Shown: piece by piece, positions 17,057 through 25,021 of the stretch
How positions within the stretch are numbered: position 1 is the stretch's first letter
Layout of the letters: every line of letters begins with the position of its first letter
DNA from: Defluviitaleaceae bacterium
GTDB lineage: Bacteria; Bacillota; Clostridia; Lachnospirales; WQUN01
Direction of reading: 5' to 3'
Length of the DNA stretch: 39,433 nucleotides
Assembly (NCBI GenBank): GCA_009788055.1
Contig: WQSG01000026.1
Coordinates: 1 to 39,433 of the forward strand
Translations under genes and position numbers: made by a program
The notes under the pieces: generated by a model
Told to the model about the DNA's origin: nothing
What the model saw: the letters and a program-made list of their open reading frames with translations, nothing else
Database searches by the model: none

Positions 17057-17857
17057 TCATTTCGCATAATCCTTCTGTGGGGCGTGTAATCGTGTCATGC
17101 TTAGGGTGGATTTTGTTTTCTTGTTGTACATAAGCAGCATTGTTTCGGCATAGCCGATTGAACCTGCGCGGCGTTCTCTTGCTATGCGCGCAATTTCCCG
17201 TGCCGAAATTGTGCCGACACGTTCGGCAAAAACATTGTCCTTCAAGCTGTCTCCGAAAGTTGCAACCATTAATGATGCGCCGCGCAACATTCTTGATGTA
17301 AGGGAACTTGCCTCTCCTTCCCACGTTTGCACAACAAGCCGCAATGTTCGTTCAAGCCCGTCGTAGCCGTAGCGTTCGTAAATATCAACAAGCGACGTAA
17401 CCGCGCAAATTGCACCGTTCTTTTTTGACTTAACAAGCCTAAGCCCACACTGTTCAACTATGGTTTTTATTATAATGTGCGTGTCGCTGTCTGCCTCAAG
17501 ATGTGCTGTGAAAATTTTAAAAGAAGAAAGCGGCTTTGTGTATTCTTGTTGCCCCGCAAAAATATCTGCTTCGTGGAGATATTCCAGCCCGTCGTACACC
17601 ATGCACCAAACGGGGGTCTCCCGCGAGCCTGAAACGGCGGCTATAATTTCGATGGTGTGCTGCCCGTTTATTACATAGTTTTGCCCGTTACGGCGGCTAA
17701 TTTTTATGGGGTTAATTTGAAAAAGGTTAAAATTTGCGCAGGTGCGTTCAATGTGGCGGCGCGACAAGCTGCGCTGATATTTTTGATTGGAAACAAGATT
17801 GCAAATGGGAATAAGTTCGAAATAAACTTGCGGAATGTATTTTTCAAAACTGTTCAT
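17057..17857 (-). CDS. ParB-nuclease-like (DUF6551-type) protein
   Basis: 266 residues; GGAGGTG sits just before ATG at 17857, so the longer frame to 17962 is not used. The N-terminal region (about 15-95) resembles the ParB/sulfiredoxin-like fold: LVSNQKYQRSLSRRHIERT, then INPIKISRRNGQNYVINGQHTIEI, where NGQHT takes the place of the ParB GxxR/H motif. The rest (about 100-260) is helical with conserved-looking ADIFAGQQ and ERRAGSIGYAETMLLMYN. From memory it matches the DUF6551 family that travels with clostridial recombinase cassettes. It is the last gene of a five-gene operon and overlaps the gene before it by 4 nt (ATGA). Its function is unknown; DNA binding, CTP binding or partition is possible. 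It ends 9 bp from the convergent helicase gene. Confidence 0.7.
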   Translation of the reverse strand: MNSFEKYIPQVYFELIPICNLVSNQKYQRSLSRRHIERTCANFNLFQINPIKISRRNGQNYVINGQHTIEIIAAVSGSRETPVWCMVYDGLEYLHEADIFAGQQEYTKPLSSFKIFTAHLEADSDTHIIIKTIVEQCGLRLVKSKKNGAICAVTSLVDIYERYGYDGLERTLRLVVQTWEGEASSLTSRMLRGASLMVATFGDSLKDNVFAERVGTISAREIARIARERRAGSIGYAETMLLMYNKKTKSTLSMTRLHAPQKDYAK

Positions 17858-18561
17858 TGTTTCACCTCCGACAGAATTTTGCATAGGGCATTTGCCGCGC
17901 CCGATATTTTTTCCAATTCTTCCGCCAACTTTTCTCGTGCATGGCGCGAAACATTTTCCCATTCCGAATAATCGAACGCCTTTTCAATCATGTTTCGCCA
18001 AGACGGTATTGTGTAGGAAAGCGCGTTAAGCCGTGCGTCGGGGTCGTGGATTGGTGTGTCTTTTATGGAAACGGATGGTGCATCCTGTTGCGTTTTCTTT
18101 GGTTTGCTTTGCCGTTTTTGCCGCAGTGCAATTTGTTCGCAGATAATTGTTTTTGCCGATGTTTTTTCTGCTGAAAGCCGCATCATAATATCGTTTATTT
18201 CGTGAAATTTCATGTGCGACAGCGCGACGGTTTCTTCCAGCGGAAGTCGTGTTTTTCCGTTTAGAATATCGGCGGCAATCTTGGGGAAAATTTTGCTGAT
18301 ACGGTCTATTGCCTCGGCATAAAGTATTGTTCGCCGCAGTTTGGAATATGTGCAGCCGAAAATTTCCTCAAGTCGCTTATACGTGGCGGCAGAGCGTTCT
18401 GTTTGGGCGTGTTTTTCGCACTCTGCTTTGCAATATTTCCCCGAAAGATACCGCCAACATTCTTTTGTGATTTTCCCGTCAAGGTTTTTCAGCTCGTCAA
18501 GCGAAAATGAAATGCCCCCGTAAAATGCGGCTATTTGCGCCGAATTTCCGATTTCATACAT
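17854..18561 (-). CDS. Helix-turn-helix protein resembling the ParB/KorB DNA-binding half
   Basis: 235 residues; AGGAGA sits before ATG at 18561. Residues 60-130 read like the central HTH region of ParB/KorB proteins: GCTYSKLRRTILYAEAIDRI, then FPKIAADILNGKTRLPLEE, then VALSHMKFHEINDIMMRL. Residues 140-170 are basic (RQKRQSKPKKTQQ), a likely linker or DNA-contact patch. The C-terminal 70 residues are helical. The next gene encodes a ParB-nuclease-like fold, so the two ParB halves appear to be separate, translationally coupled proteins. I recognise the resemblance but not a named family. A transcriptional regulator of the cassette is the alternative. Confidence 0.6.
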   Translation of the reverse strand: MYEIGNSAQIAAFYGGISFSLDELKNLDGKITKECWRYLSGKYCKAECEKHAQTERSAATYKRLEEIFGCTYSKLRRTILYAEAIDRISKIFPKIAADILNGKTRLPLEETVALSHMKFHEINDIMMRLSAEKTSAKTIICEQIALRQKRQSKPKKTQQDAPSVSIKDTPIHDPDARLNALSYTIPSWRNMIEKAFDYSEWENVSRHAREKLAEELEKISGAANALCKILSEVKQ

Positions 18562-18907
18562 ACGCAATCTCCTTTGCCGCCGTAAGGTCAAACGTAAGAA
18601 TTTTTTGGTTTTCCATCATGTTAATTGCCCCGCGAATTTTGTATCTGCAATCACTTCGCCACGCCATCAAGGAAAGTATTTCCGCAGTGAAATCTGCGCG
18701 GCAACGGATATGGTGCGGGCTGTTGCGGTTTGCGCCGCCGGAACGAATAGGCACGGCATCACACGCGCCTTCGCTGCACGGGTGAACACTTAGCACCTTT
18801 TTGGAAATTACAAACAAAGCGTACTTTGCTTTTGGCAAGGCTTTAAGCCCTGCCGTGTTTACATACATCAAGCTGCGCCGCGGGTTAAATACAAGAATGG
18901 GGGGCAT
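18554..18907 (-). CDS. Small recombinase-associated protein, paralogue of the 209-residue neighbour
   Basis: 117 residues from ATG at 18907 (GGAAG about 8 nt upstream; GTG at 18916 is possible). Its pattern LP..KY...V..KVLSVHPC (about 23-44), then F...IL.L..W...CRYKIRG (about 70-93), then ILTFDL can be laid over the gene immediately upstream (LP.TEY..I..YEKILAILPC, FLDTLYELFGWDREKRYRLRG). The two are therefore tandem paralogues sharing one domain. From memory the same module occurs fused to the C-terminus of some clostridial serine recombinases. It overlaps the gene before it by 23 nt and the gene after it by 8 nt. Function unknown; a recombination accessory factor is inferred. Confidence 0.6.
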   Translation of the reverse strand: MPPILVFNPRRSLMYVNTAGLKALPKAKYALFVISKKVLSVHPCSEGACDAVPIRSGGANRNSPHHIRCRADFTAEILSLMAWRSDCRYKIRGAINMMENQKILTFDLTAAKEIAYV

Positions 18908-19514
18908 TTGAATCACTTCCGTTTTTCACTTTTTGCATAATTTCGCGAATATTTTTCGCGGCGGATTTTTGTGAGGTGGGACGAAGGTCGGGTTCTTTGT
19001 CGAACTCGTAAAACTTGCTTTTAATTTTCACGTCGCCTTGGCACGAGTTTTTATATGCCAAAAAATCCTCGCCAAAAGATGTTGCCCACGGCATTTCAAA
19101 TTCGTAACGTGACGAGAAAATTTCGGGCTTTTTCGCATCAAATAATGCGGCGATTTCTTTGTCATACCGCAAAATTTCGCCCCGCAAACGATAACGCTTT
19201 TCCCTGTCCCAGCCGAAAAGTTCATACAGCGTATCAAGAAATGCGCCTGCGCTAATCGCCCTTACGCTAATGCCGGCATCGCAAATTTTTGCCCAGCGAA
19301 TTTTATTTTTATGATTCTTCGTACATGGCAAAATTGCTAAAATTTTTTCATACGGATGTACTTTAATCTCAACATATTCCGTTTCGGGAAGTTTTCGTAT
19401 ACACGCCACGCCAAATCGCAAACCGCTTGGTGAAATGCTAACACTTGTTTTGTTTGCGGAAGCGAAAGATTGCGTACGAATAATTTCGGCCTCGCAAAAA
19501 TCATGCGCATTCAT
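18885..19514 (-). CDS. Recombinase-associated protein (module often fused to serine recombinases)
   Basis: 209 residues from ATG at 19514; GGAAG sits just upstream and the start overlaps the recombinase stop codon by 4 nt (ATGA), so the two are translationally coupled. The core (about 28-115) includes ISPSGLRFGVACIRKLPETE, KILAILPC, IRWAKI and FLDTLYELFGWDREKRYRLRG. As I recall, longer clostridial recombinases carry this same block after a VNP-W-F-A-DY-ASQSV stretch. Here that stretch ends the recombinase, so this looks like a split recombinase with a separate second subunit. The region from about 120 is less conserved and mostly polar. No catalytic motif seen. Confidence 0.6.
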   Translation of the reverse strand: MNAHDFCEAEIIRTQSFASANKTSVSISPSGLRFGVACIRKLPETEYVEIKVHPYEKILAILPCTKNHKNKIRWAKICDAGISVRAISAGAFLDTLYELFGWDREKRYRLRGEILRYDKEIAALFDAKKPEIFSSRYEFEMPWATSFGEDFLAYKNSCQGDVKIKSKFYEFDKEPDLRPTSQKSAAKNIREIMQKVKNGSDSNAPHSCI

Positions 19515-20659
19515 TGTTCTTCCACCGCAGAAGATGCTTGACGGTAATCTTCTGCCGAAAACGCGCCCCAATTCGGGTTCACCGATACAAACCCACGCAA
19601 AATCCCGTCTTTGTTCACTTTTAATTTTGGCAGATAAGTATTTCCGCCGTATTTTGCGTTGGAAATCATTTTTTTCACGGCAATAAAATCATCGCGAGAA
19701 ATAATCGGGTCGTGGTGTTCTTCTTGGAAATAGCGCGGCGATTCCCCGTTATTTTTCACCGATTTATGATTGCGAAAATTTGGAGTGTATGTTTTGCCTG
19801 CCAGCACAGCCCCATAACGGCGTTCATTTTTGAGAATGTTTAGCACACTGCCCGCGCACCAATCATTTTCAAATTTTGTTCGTATTTCTAACGCGTTCAA
19901 GCGTTCGGCAATTTCCGTTGTACGGTTGCCGACTAAGTACATATAAAAAATTAAGCGAACCGTTGCGGCTTCATCTTCATTTATTACAAGACCGCGACGC
20001 TCGCGTTTTTCATCGTAATCAAGGTCGTAGCCCAATAGCGGCGGCGTTGGAAATCTTCCGTTGGCGCAGTTCATTTCAAACCGTTTTTTCATAAGATTGC
20101 TTCGTTGCCGCGATTCTTCCTGTGCCATTGATGCCAAAAAACTAAGCGTCATTTCATTGTTGGAGTCCAGCGAATATAGCCGCTCAATTTCAAAAAATAC
20201 ACCAACCGCAGGTTTCAAATTTTCGAGCTTTTCTATGATGCTTGTGAAATCTTTGGTATTGCGGGCAAAGCGAGCCACGGATTTTGTCACAATCAAATCA
20301 ATTTTCCCGGCTTCGCAATCTTCAATCATGGCGTTAAATTCGTCTCGGTTTTTTAGAGACGTTCCGCTTATGCCTTCGTCTGCGTAAATTTTTACCAGAT
20401 GCCACCCTTCGTGGCGGTTTACATAATCGGTGTAGTATTTTTGTTGCCACTCGAAGGAATATATTTGCTGTTCGCTGTCGGTTGAAACGCGGGCGTAAAC
20501 GGCAACTTTACGCGGCGAAGTGTTTGTGAAAAAATCTTCCTTTTTATTCGCAGGGATAACCGCCACCTTTGATGAATCGGAATTTCTTATAATTTTGCGA
20601 ACTTCATCTTTACTTGCTTCGCGTGCGGCCTTGGCGGCGGCGCGTTTGTTTGCATACAT
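19511..20659 (-). CDS. Serine recombinase (large-serine type, short C-terminus)
   Basis: 382 residues; GGGAGGTC sits before ATG at 20659. Site-specific recombinase of the resolvase/invertase superfamily. The catalytic N-terminal domain (about 50-190) has the nucleophile in VAVYARVSTD, then DEGISGTSLKNRDEFNAMI, VTKSVARFARN, and ASMAQEESRQRSNLMKKRF. A recombinase (DNA-binding) domain follows (about 195-330): TEIAERLNALEI, WCAGSVLNILKNERRYGAVLAGK. There is no zinc ribbon or coiled coil, unlike most large serine recombinases and unlike the recombinase at 28-30 kb. It ends in a VSVNPNWGAFSAEDYRQASSAV motif. It is first in the five-gene cassette and divergent from an XRE regulator. Confidence 0.88.
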   Translation of the reverse strand: MYANKRAAAKAAREASKDEVRKIIRNSDSSKVAVIPANKKEDFFTNTSPRKVAVYARVSTDSEQQIYSFEWQQKYYTDYVNRHEGWHLVKIYADEGISGTSLKNRDEFNAMIEDCEAGKIDLIVTKSVARFARNTKDFTSIIEKLENLKPAVGVFFEIERLYSLDSNNEMTLSFLASMAQEESRQRSNLMKKRFEMNCANGRFPTPPLLGYDLDYDEKRERRGLVINEDEAATVRLIFYMYLVGNRTTEIAERLNALEIRTKFENDWCAGSVLNILKNERRYGAVLAGKTYTPNFRNHKSVKNNGESPRYFQEEHHDPIISRDDFIAVKKMISNAKYGGNTYLPKLKVNKDGILRGFVSVNPNWGAFSAEDYRQASSAVEEQ

Positions 20660-20735
20660 AAAAATGACCTCCCACGCCTGCGGGCGTTTATGCTTTTTTT
20701 GTCGTTTTTTGCAACGCAAATATACACCCTGCTGA

Positions 20736-20748
20736 ATGTGAATCACAT
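20736..20748. promoter_or_regulatory. Candidate operator in the recombinase/XRE divergent region
   Basis: ATGTGA-A-TCACAT is a perfect 13-bp palindrome roughly midway in the 197-bp gap (20660-20856) between the two divergent genes. It is the natural place for autoregulation by the XRE protein. A second small palindrome, ACGCC/GGCGT (20674-20687), lies at the recombinase leader. Confidence 0.45.
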
Positions 20749-20856
20749 AAACCACAGGTTAAATTCTGAAATATTTTTTTCTTACGGGTGCGATTTCTTC
20801 ATGCAAAAAAATACCCATGCTACGATTTTTCCCATCAAAATTTGGGAGGAATCAGC

Positions 20857-21078
20857 ATGGAAATTGACTATCGGTGCATAGGAAAAAGAGTGCGAGTTAA
20901 TAGAAAACTGCAAAACATGACGCAATCCGAACTCGCAGAAAAAACAGGAATGTCCGATGTTTACATCAGCTACATCGAAACCGCAAAAAAACGTCCAAGC
21001 CTTGAATCGTTGCTAAAAATATCAAGCGTTCTTGGCGTTTCAATTGATAGCTTGGTTTCGGATACAATACACTGTTGA
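20857..21078 (+). CDS. XRE-family (Cro/CI-type) regulator
   Basis: 73 residues; GGGAGG sits before ATG at 20857. It is almost entirely one HTH_3 domain: IGKRVRVNRKLQNMTQSELAEKTGMSDVYISYIETAKKRPSLESLLKISSVLGVSIDSLV. The recognition helix is around MSDVYISYIETAK. It has no effector domain. It is divergent from the recombinase operon and is probably its repressor, as in other mobile elements; this is inferred from position. Confidence 0.88.
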   Translation: MEIDYRCIGKRVRVNRKLQNMTQSELAEKTGMSDVYISYIETAKKRPSLESLLKISSVLGVSIDSLVSDTIHC

Positions 21079-21100
21079 TACATTTTTCAAAGCCCTTAAT

Positions 21101-21118
21101 GTCTCCGCCGGCGGAGAC
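21101..21118. repeat. Perfect 18-bp GC-rich palindrome
   Basis: GTCTCCGCCGGCGGAGAC lies between the XRE gene and the tnpV-like pseudogene. It has no loop and no T-run, so it is a poor terminator; a protein-binding site or mRNA hairpin is more likely. Confidence 0.6.
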
Positions 21119-21205
21119 GCAAAGTTGATTGTTGGTCTTGCGCCAATCACTTCAAGCGCGCTACAATTTCCTCGGAGAAAAATAAAATCAAAGGATGTGA
21201 AATTT

Positions 21206-21711
21206 ATGAGCAAAGAGTACATTCCCGTGACAACTGCCGACACGTTGTATTTTAAACCAAAAACACAGGCTGAAATGGAAAACATGATACACATGATGAA
21301 TGTTGGCGACATGATTTTCAGTAAATGGACATTTTCGCGGGGGATGTGGTACACGATGGGTCTGAACGATGAAGCCGACCCAACAACAAAATGTCTGTTC
21401 CCAAATATCGTCATGAGCGACAAACCGAAACCCCTTCGCCGCTGGGAACGGCACGGCTGGAATTTTTGCAAAACGAAAAACCATTCGCGGCAATGCAATT
21501 CGGAAATATTGAACTATTCAAACATTGTGCCGAAATTGACGAACAAGCCGAAATGAGAAAACGTAACATGATGACGGCAATTCGCAAAAATCCCGCAAAT
21601 CGTGTAACCGAAGCCGACAAAGCCACCGACCCAATTGCGTGGGCTGGGCGTATGGGAAATTTCCAAGCGCAAATTCACGAAACAATTTACGCCGATTTAA
21701 TTTACGCATGA
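21206..21711 (+). pseudogene. tnpV-like transposon gene, frameshifted
   Basis: The reading frame starts at ATG 21206 (AAGGATGTG upstream) and encodes MSKEYIPVTTADTLYF... to FPNIVMSDKPK at about 21435. The conserved continuation lies in the -1 frame: PSPLGTARLEFLQNEKP, then CAEIDEQAE, then AWAGRMGNFQAQIHETIYADLIYA, ending at 21711. The C-terminal half fits the TnpV family of Tn4451-type elements (IDEQA, W..RMNN..., E.I..E.IY). A one-base deletion near 21428 explains the break. The function of TnpV is unknown. Without the shift the product would be about 168 residues. The family call is moderate; the frame break is clear. Confidence 0.5.
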
Positions 21712-21767
21712 TAATCACAAAAATATTTTGCAAATTTTATTTTCAGCAAATATGATGTAAAATCGGG

Positions 21768-21798
21768 GCATCTGCAAATTGCGGGTGCTTCTTTTTTT
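21768..21798 (+). terminator. Terminator after the tnpV-like gene
   Basis: GCATCTGC (21768-21775) pairs with GCGGGTGC (21781-21788) with two G-T pairs, followed by TTCTTTTTTT. Confidence 0.65.
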
Positions 21799-21884
21799 GT
21801 GCTGTTTTCATGGAAGGTGTGCTTCGCGAAATTTTTTGTACGATGCTTTCAATAGCCTATGATTTTAGTAGCGGAACGCTTAAC

Positions 21885-22006
21885 AAAAAAGCGCGTGTCG
21901 CTTTTTTGAATACGCAAATTTTGAACGACGGGCAAAATTTGCGTATAGGGGGCAAGGGGCTTCTCCCCTTGCAAGCGGTAGGTGGATATCCGCCTACACT
22001 GCTTGC
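21885..22006. repeat. Cluster of four hairpins in a 570-bp gene-free stretch
   Basis: No convincing gene lies between 21712 and 22281. Four hairpins follow each other: AAAAAAGCG/CGCTTTTTT (21885-21907, a two-way terminator), a perfect 14-bp arm pair ATACGCAAATTTTG/CAAAATTTGCGTAT (21910-21946), GCAAGGGG/CCCCTTGC (21952-21972), and a composite stem GCAAGC/GCTTGC enclosing TAGGTGGATATCCGCCTA (21971-22006). It may be a transposon end, an origin-like region or a structured RNA. A frame of 84 codons crosses it but has no ribosome binding site. Confidence 0.65.
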
Positions 22007-22212
22007 GAACAACGAAAATACTTGTATGGACGAAATATTATTCCGAAATCACACCACAACATAGCGACACAATGCAACGCTGAAATTGCTGTGATGCAAT
22101 TTTGTTACCACCTCGCATAGTTTTGAAATTGCCCGCAAGTCATTTCAAAATTACAAAGATAGGCTTTCAACTTTTCGCAAAATTCGCCTTGGGGCAAATT
22201 ATACATTAAAGT

Positions 22213-22242
22213 TTGACCGAAAATCCCATTTTGATGTAGAAT
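22213..22242 (+). promoter_or_regulatory. Promoter upstream of the restriction-modification operon region
   Basis: TTGACC (22213-22218), an 18-nt spacer and TAGAAT (22237-22242). It lies 40 bp before the start of the broken gene at 22282 and could drive the downstream mod operon as well. Confidence 0.55.
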
Positions 22243-22281
22243 GAGCATAGTTGTATACGGTTGAGAAATAGGGGGCAAATA

Positions 22282-22699
22282 ATGAAATGGACAAAAGAGA
22301 CCGTTTCAACAGAAATCGAACAGTACATTGAGAAAATTACGTTTATTAATAGTTGCATTGAAATCTATGAAGAGCTAGATGTTTCTAAAATATTATTTAA
22401 CGAGGAAGTAAACATAGCTCCTGCATTTTTTGGATTAACAATGTCTGTGATGGCACGAACGATTACACTGGAATCAAGCCGACTTGGATTATTTTTATGA
22501 CAGTAAAAAAATTTCAGCAGAAAATCCTTTACGCACAGGCGAGTTTAGAACATTAATGGATTTTGCGCTAAAATTATGCAACTTATTTTACGGTGTGTTG
22601 AACGATGGGCGAACGTTCAGAGGAGTATACAAAAATGCTAATGATGTCGAAAAATTGTTTCCCATATTACAAAAATATAGCACCAAAAGCACGAATTGA
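22282..22699 (+). pseudogene. Frameshifted gene of unknown family, possibly HEPN/AbiU2-like
   Basis: GGGGGCAAATA precedes ATG 22282. The first frame gives MKWTKETVSTEIEQYIEKI... ARTITLESSRL and stops at 22500. The +1 frame from about 22484 continues as DYFYDSKKISAENPLRTGEF... to 22699. One extra base near 22483 would explain it. The joined product would be about 138 residues, all-helical and charged. The FFGLTMSVMARTITLESSRL-type helix recalls AbiU2/HEPN-like proteins, but I cannot confirm the family. It ends 13 bp before mod and may have been the first gene of that operon. Confidence 0.4.
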
Positions 22700-22712
22700 G
22701 GAGAAAATGTAA

Positions 22713-24296
22713 ATGCAAAAACTTGAATTAACATGGATTGGCAAAGGGGAGCAAGTAAACCCCGAGCCACGTATACTGCTTGAAAAGCCCGAATATTCAT
22801 ACGGCGAAGCCGACAGCGGCAATATGCTGATACACGGCGATAATTTGCTTGCGCTAAAATCTTTGCAACAAGACTTTGCAGGACAGGTGAAGTGCGTTTA
22901 CATAGACCCGCCGTACAACACAGGCACGGCATTTGAGCATTATGACGATAACTTGGAACATTCGACGTGGTTAAGCCTTATGAAGCCACGAATTGAAATG
23001 CTGCGCTCTTTGCTTGCAGAAGATGGGAGCATTTGGATTAGTATAGATGATGATGAACACGCATACTTGAAAGTGCTTTGTGATGAAATCTTCGGAAGGG
23101 TAAATTTTGTAGCAAACTGCATTTGGCACAAAAAGCACACACGTAGCAATGACGCAAAATGGTTTTCGGATAATCATGATTATGTAATGGTTTACGCAAA
23201 AGACAAGGACATATGGCAACCCAATCTCTTGCCACGCTCCGAAGATAGCGAAAAAGGATACGCCAACCCCGATAATGATACTCGTGGCGTTTGGGCATCA
23301 GGGCTCTGTCATGCTAAAACGCCGAACGAAAAAGATATATACCCCATCATTACCCCGTCAGGTCGAGAAATTATGCCGCCTGCCGGTACCAGTTGGCGTT
23401 TTTCAAAAACACGAATGGCAGAATTAATTGCAGATAATAGAATTTGGTTTGGCGCAAATGGCAACAACGTACCAAGATTTAAGCGTTTTTTAACGGATGT
23501 TAAAGACGGTTTTGTTCCATTAACATTGTGGCCAAGAGATGAAGTTGGCGACAATCAAGAAGCGAAAAAAGAGGTTAAAGCATTTAATCCGACAGATGTT
23601 TTTCCTACGCCTAAGACGGAGCGGTTAATTCAACGAATTTTAACCCTCGCAACAAATGAGGGTGATATAGTTCTCGATTCTTTTCTTGGTTCAGGAACAA
23701 CGGCGGCTGCAGCGCACAAAATGAATCGCAAATGGATTGGAATAGAGTATAATGGAACAGCTTTTACTCATTGCCACCCCCGAATCAAAGCCGTCATTGA
23801 CGGAGAACAAGGCGGCATTTCCAAAACCGTCAACTGGAAGGGCGGCGGCGGTTTCAAATTTTACGAGCTTGCGCCAACCTTGCTTGAAAAAAGCAAGCGC
23901 GGCAATCTTGTAATTTCGGACAAATATAATGAAAAAATGCTTGCCCATGCTATGGCAAAACATGAAGGCTACACATACGCCCCCGATGGAACTATTTTTT
24001 GGAAGCAAGGTTTTTCGGGGGAAAATAATTTCATCTTCACCACAACGGGGCATTTATCGCCCGAATATATAGACAATATCGCAAGCCAACTTGGCGAAGA
24101 TGACTACTTGCTAATATGCGCAGAAAGTTTTGACGCTACTTGCATTAACAGGCACAAAAGAATTATCATTCGCCCGATACCCAAAATGTTGTTAGGTCGT
24201 TGCGGATGGGGCAAAGATAATTATGACCTAAACATCATAATGCGCGAGGTAACGGATTGGGAAGAAGCGGAGGATGATTGCGATGGCGAAAATTAA
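22713..24296 (+). CDS. mod: Type III restriction-modification system, Mod DNA methyltransferase
   Basis: 527 residues. Probable N6-adenine methyltransferase of the beta group (catalytic motif before the SAM-binding motif). DPPYNTG sits at 65-71 within CVYIDPPYN. The SAM motif DSFLGSGTTAAAA is at about 322-334, followed by RKWIGIEYN. A variable target-recognition stretch (about 130-300) lies between them. In type III systems Mod both recognises and methylates an asymmetric site. The frame is intact. It is the first clear gene of a tightly packed operon mod-MNT-HEPN-res; the next gene starts 14 nt before the mod stop codon. It is a little shorter than many type III Mods. Confidence 0.9.
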   Translation: MQKLELTWIGKGEQVNPEPRILLEKPEYSYGEADSGNMLIHGDNLLALKSLQQDFAGQVKCVYIDPPYNTGTAFEHYDDNLEHSTWLSLMKPRIEMLRSLLAEDGSIWISIDDDEHAYLKVLCDEIFGRVNFVANCIWHKKHTRSNDAKWFSDNHDYVMVYAKDKDIWQPNLLPRSEDSEKGYANPDNDTRGVWASGLCHAKTPNEKDIYPIITPSGREIMPPAGTSWRFSKTRMAELIADNRIWFGANGNNVPRFKRFLTDVKDGFVPLTLWPRDEVGDNQEAKKEVKAFNPTDVFPTPKTERLIQRILTLATNEGDIVLDSFLGSGTTAAAAHKMNRKWIGIEYNGTAFTHCHPRIKAVIDGEQGGISKTVNWKGGGGFKFYELAPTLLEKSKRGNLVISDKYNEKMLAHAMAKHEGYTYAPDGTIFWKQGFSGENNFIFTTTGHLSPEYIDNIASQLGEDDYLLICAESFDATCINRHKRIIIRPIPKMLLGRCGWGKDNYDLNIIMREVTDWEEAEDDCDGEN

Positions 24297-24657
24297 CCCC
24301 GAATTGCTTGTTGTAACAGACGAACTAAGCCGTAACACACAGAACATCTTGGGCGACAAGTTGCGCAGGATTATCCTCTACGGGTCACGCGCAAGGGGAG
24401 ACTATAAGGAATATTCCGACCTTGATATTATGGTGCTTGCAGACTATGACGAACAGGAGCGGAGCGCGTATGAAAACGCCCTTTCGGATACAGCAAGCGA
24501 CCTCGGTCTTGAACACGATATTATAGTGAGTGTGATGCTGAATAATGAACAATTGTTCATGCGCAGGTCACACATTTCACCATTTTATAGAAATGTTCTT
24601 TCGGAAGGGGTCGAAATCTATGGAGAACACAAAAACCTTAGCAGAGTATCGGTTTGA
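24283..24657 (+). CDS. MNT-type nucleotidyltransferase (MntA-like antitoxin)
   Basis: 124 residues from ATG 24283, 9 nt after GGAGG; the ATG at 24274 is too close to that site. It is a minimal nucleotidyltransferase: GSRARGDYKEYSDLDIMV carries the GS-x10-DxD motif (G34-S35, D46 and D48). A third acidic residue is likely in LEHDIIVS. Proteins of this family (MntA) AMPylate and silence a partner HEPN toxin. The partner gene follows and overlaps by 38 nt. The gene overlaps mod by 14 nt. In classical pairs HEPN usually comes first; here MNT is first. Placement inside a type III operon is unusual to my knowledge. Confidence 0.85.
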   Translation: MAKINPELLVVTDELSRNTQNILGDKLRRIILYGSRARGDYKEYSDLDIMVLADYDEQERSAYENALSDTASDLGLEHDIIVSVMLNNEQLFMRRSHISPFYRNVLSEGVEIYGEHKNLSRVSV

Positions 24658-25018
24658 AAAGGCGGCGCAATGTTTGGCGGCTTCAAAATATGCCATCAAC
24701 CAAGAGGATTATCACACCGCCGCCAATCGCTCATATTACGCTGTTTTTCATGCAATACGCAGTATTTTGGCGTTGTGCCAAGTTGACTTTAAGAGCCACG
24801 GCGATGTAATTGGATATTTTCGCAAGGAATTTATCAAAACAGAAGTTTTCCCAAAGGAAATGTCAAAGATTATCGGCAAACTTTTTGATGTTCGTAACAA
24901 AAGCGATTATGATGATTTTTACGTGATAATCAAAGAGGACGTAAAAAATCAACATGACTCCGCCGAATACTTCCTTGGCGAAATCCGCAAATTTCTTGAT
25001 ACGCAAACGGGGGAATAG
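24620..25018 (+). CDS. HEPN-domain protein (HepT-like)
   Basis: 132 residues from ATG 24620; GGAAGGGG lies upstream. All-helical HEPN domain with ANRSYYAVFHAIRSILAL, which contains the R-x6-H motif (R37, H44) that forms the RNase site in active HEPN toxins. The helix LAEYRFEKAAQCLAASKYAI and the VRNKSDYDDF segment are typical of the group paired with minimal nucleotidyltransferases. It likely forms a complex with the MNT protein encoded just before it. The stop codon is 3 nt from the res start, so it is inside one operon. RNase activity is inferred from family knowledge. Confidence 0.82.
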   Translation: MENTKTLAEYRFEKAAQCLAASKYAINQEDYHTAANRSYYAVFHAIRSILALCQVDFKSHGDVIGYFRKEFIKTEVFPKEMSKIIGKLFDVRNKSDYDDFYVIIKEDVKNQHDSAEYFLGEIRKFLDTQTGE

Positions 25019-25021
25019 CCA

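Noticed and set aside
21885..22006. Integron attC site
   Set aside because: The hairpins lack the attC R/L box layout, there is no tyrosine integron integrase, and no cassette array follows.
21810..22064. 84-codon frame in the hairpin stretch
   Set aside because: No ribosome binding site, and most of it is made of the inverted repeats themselves.
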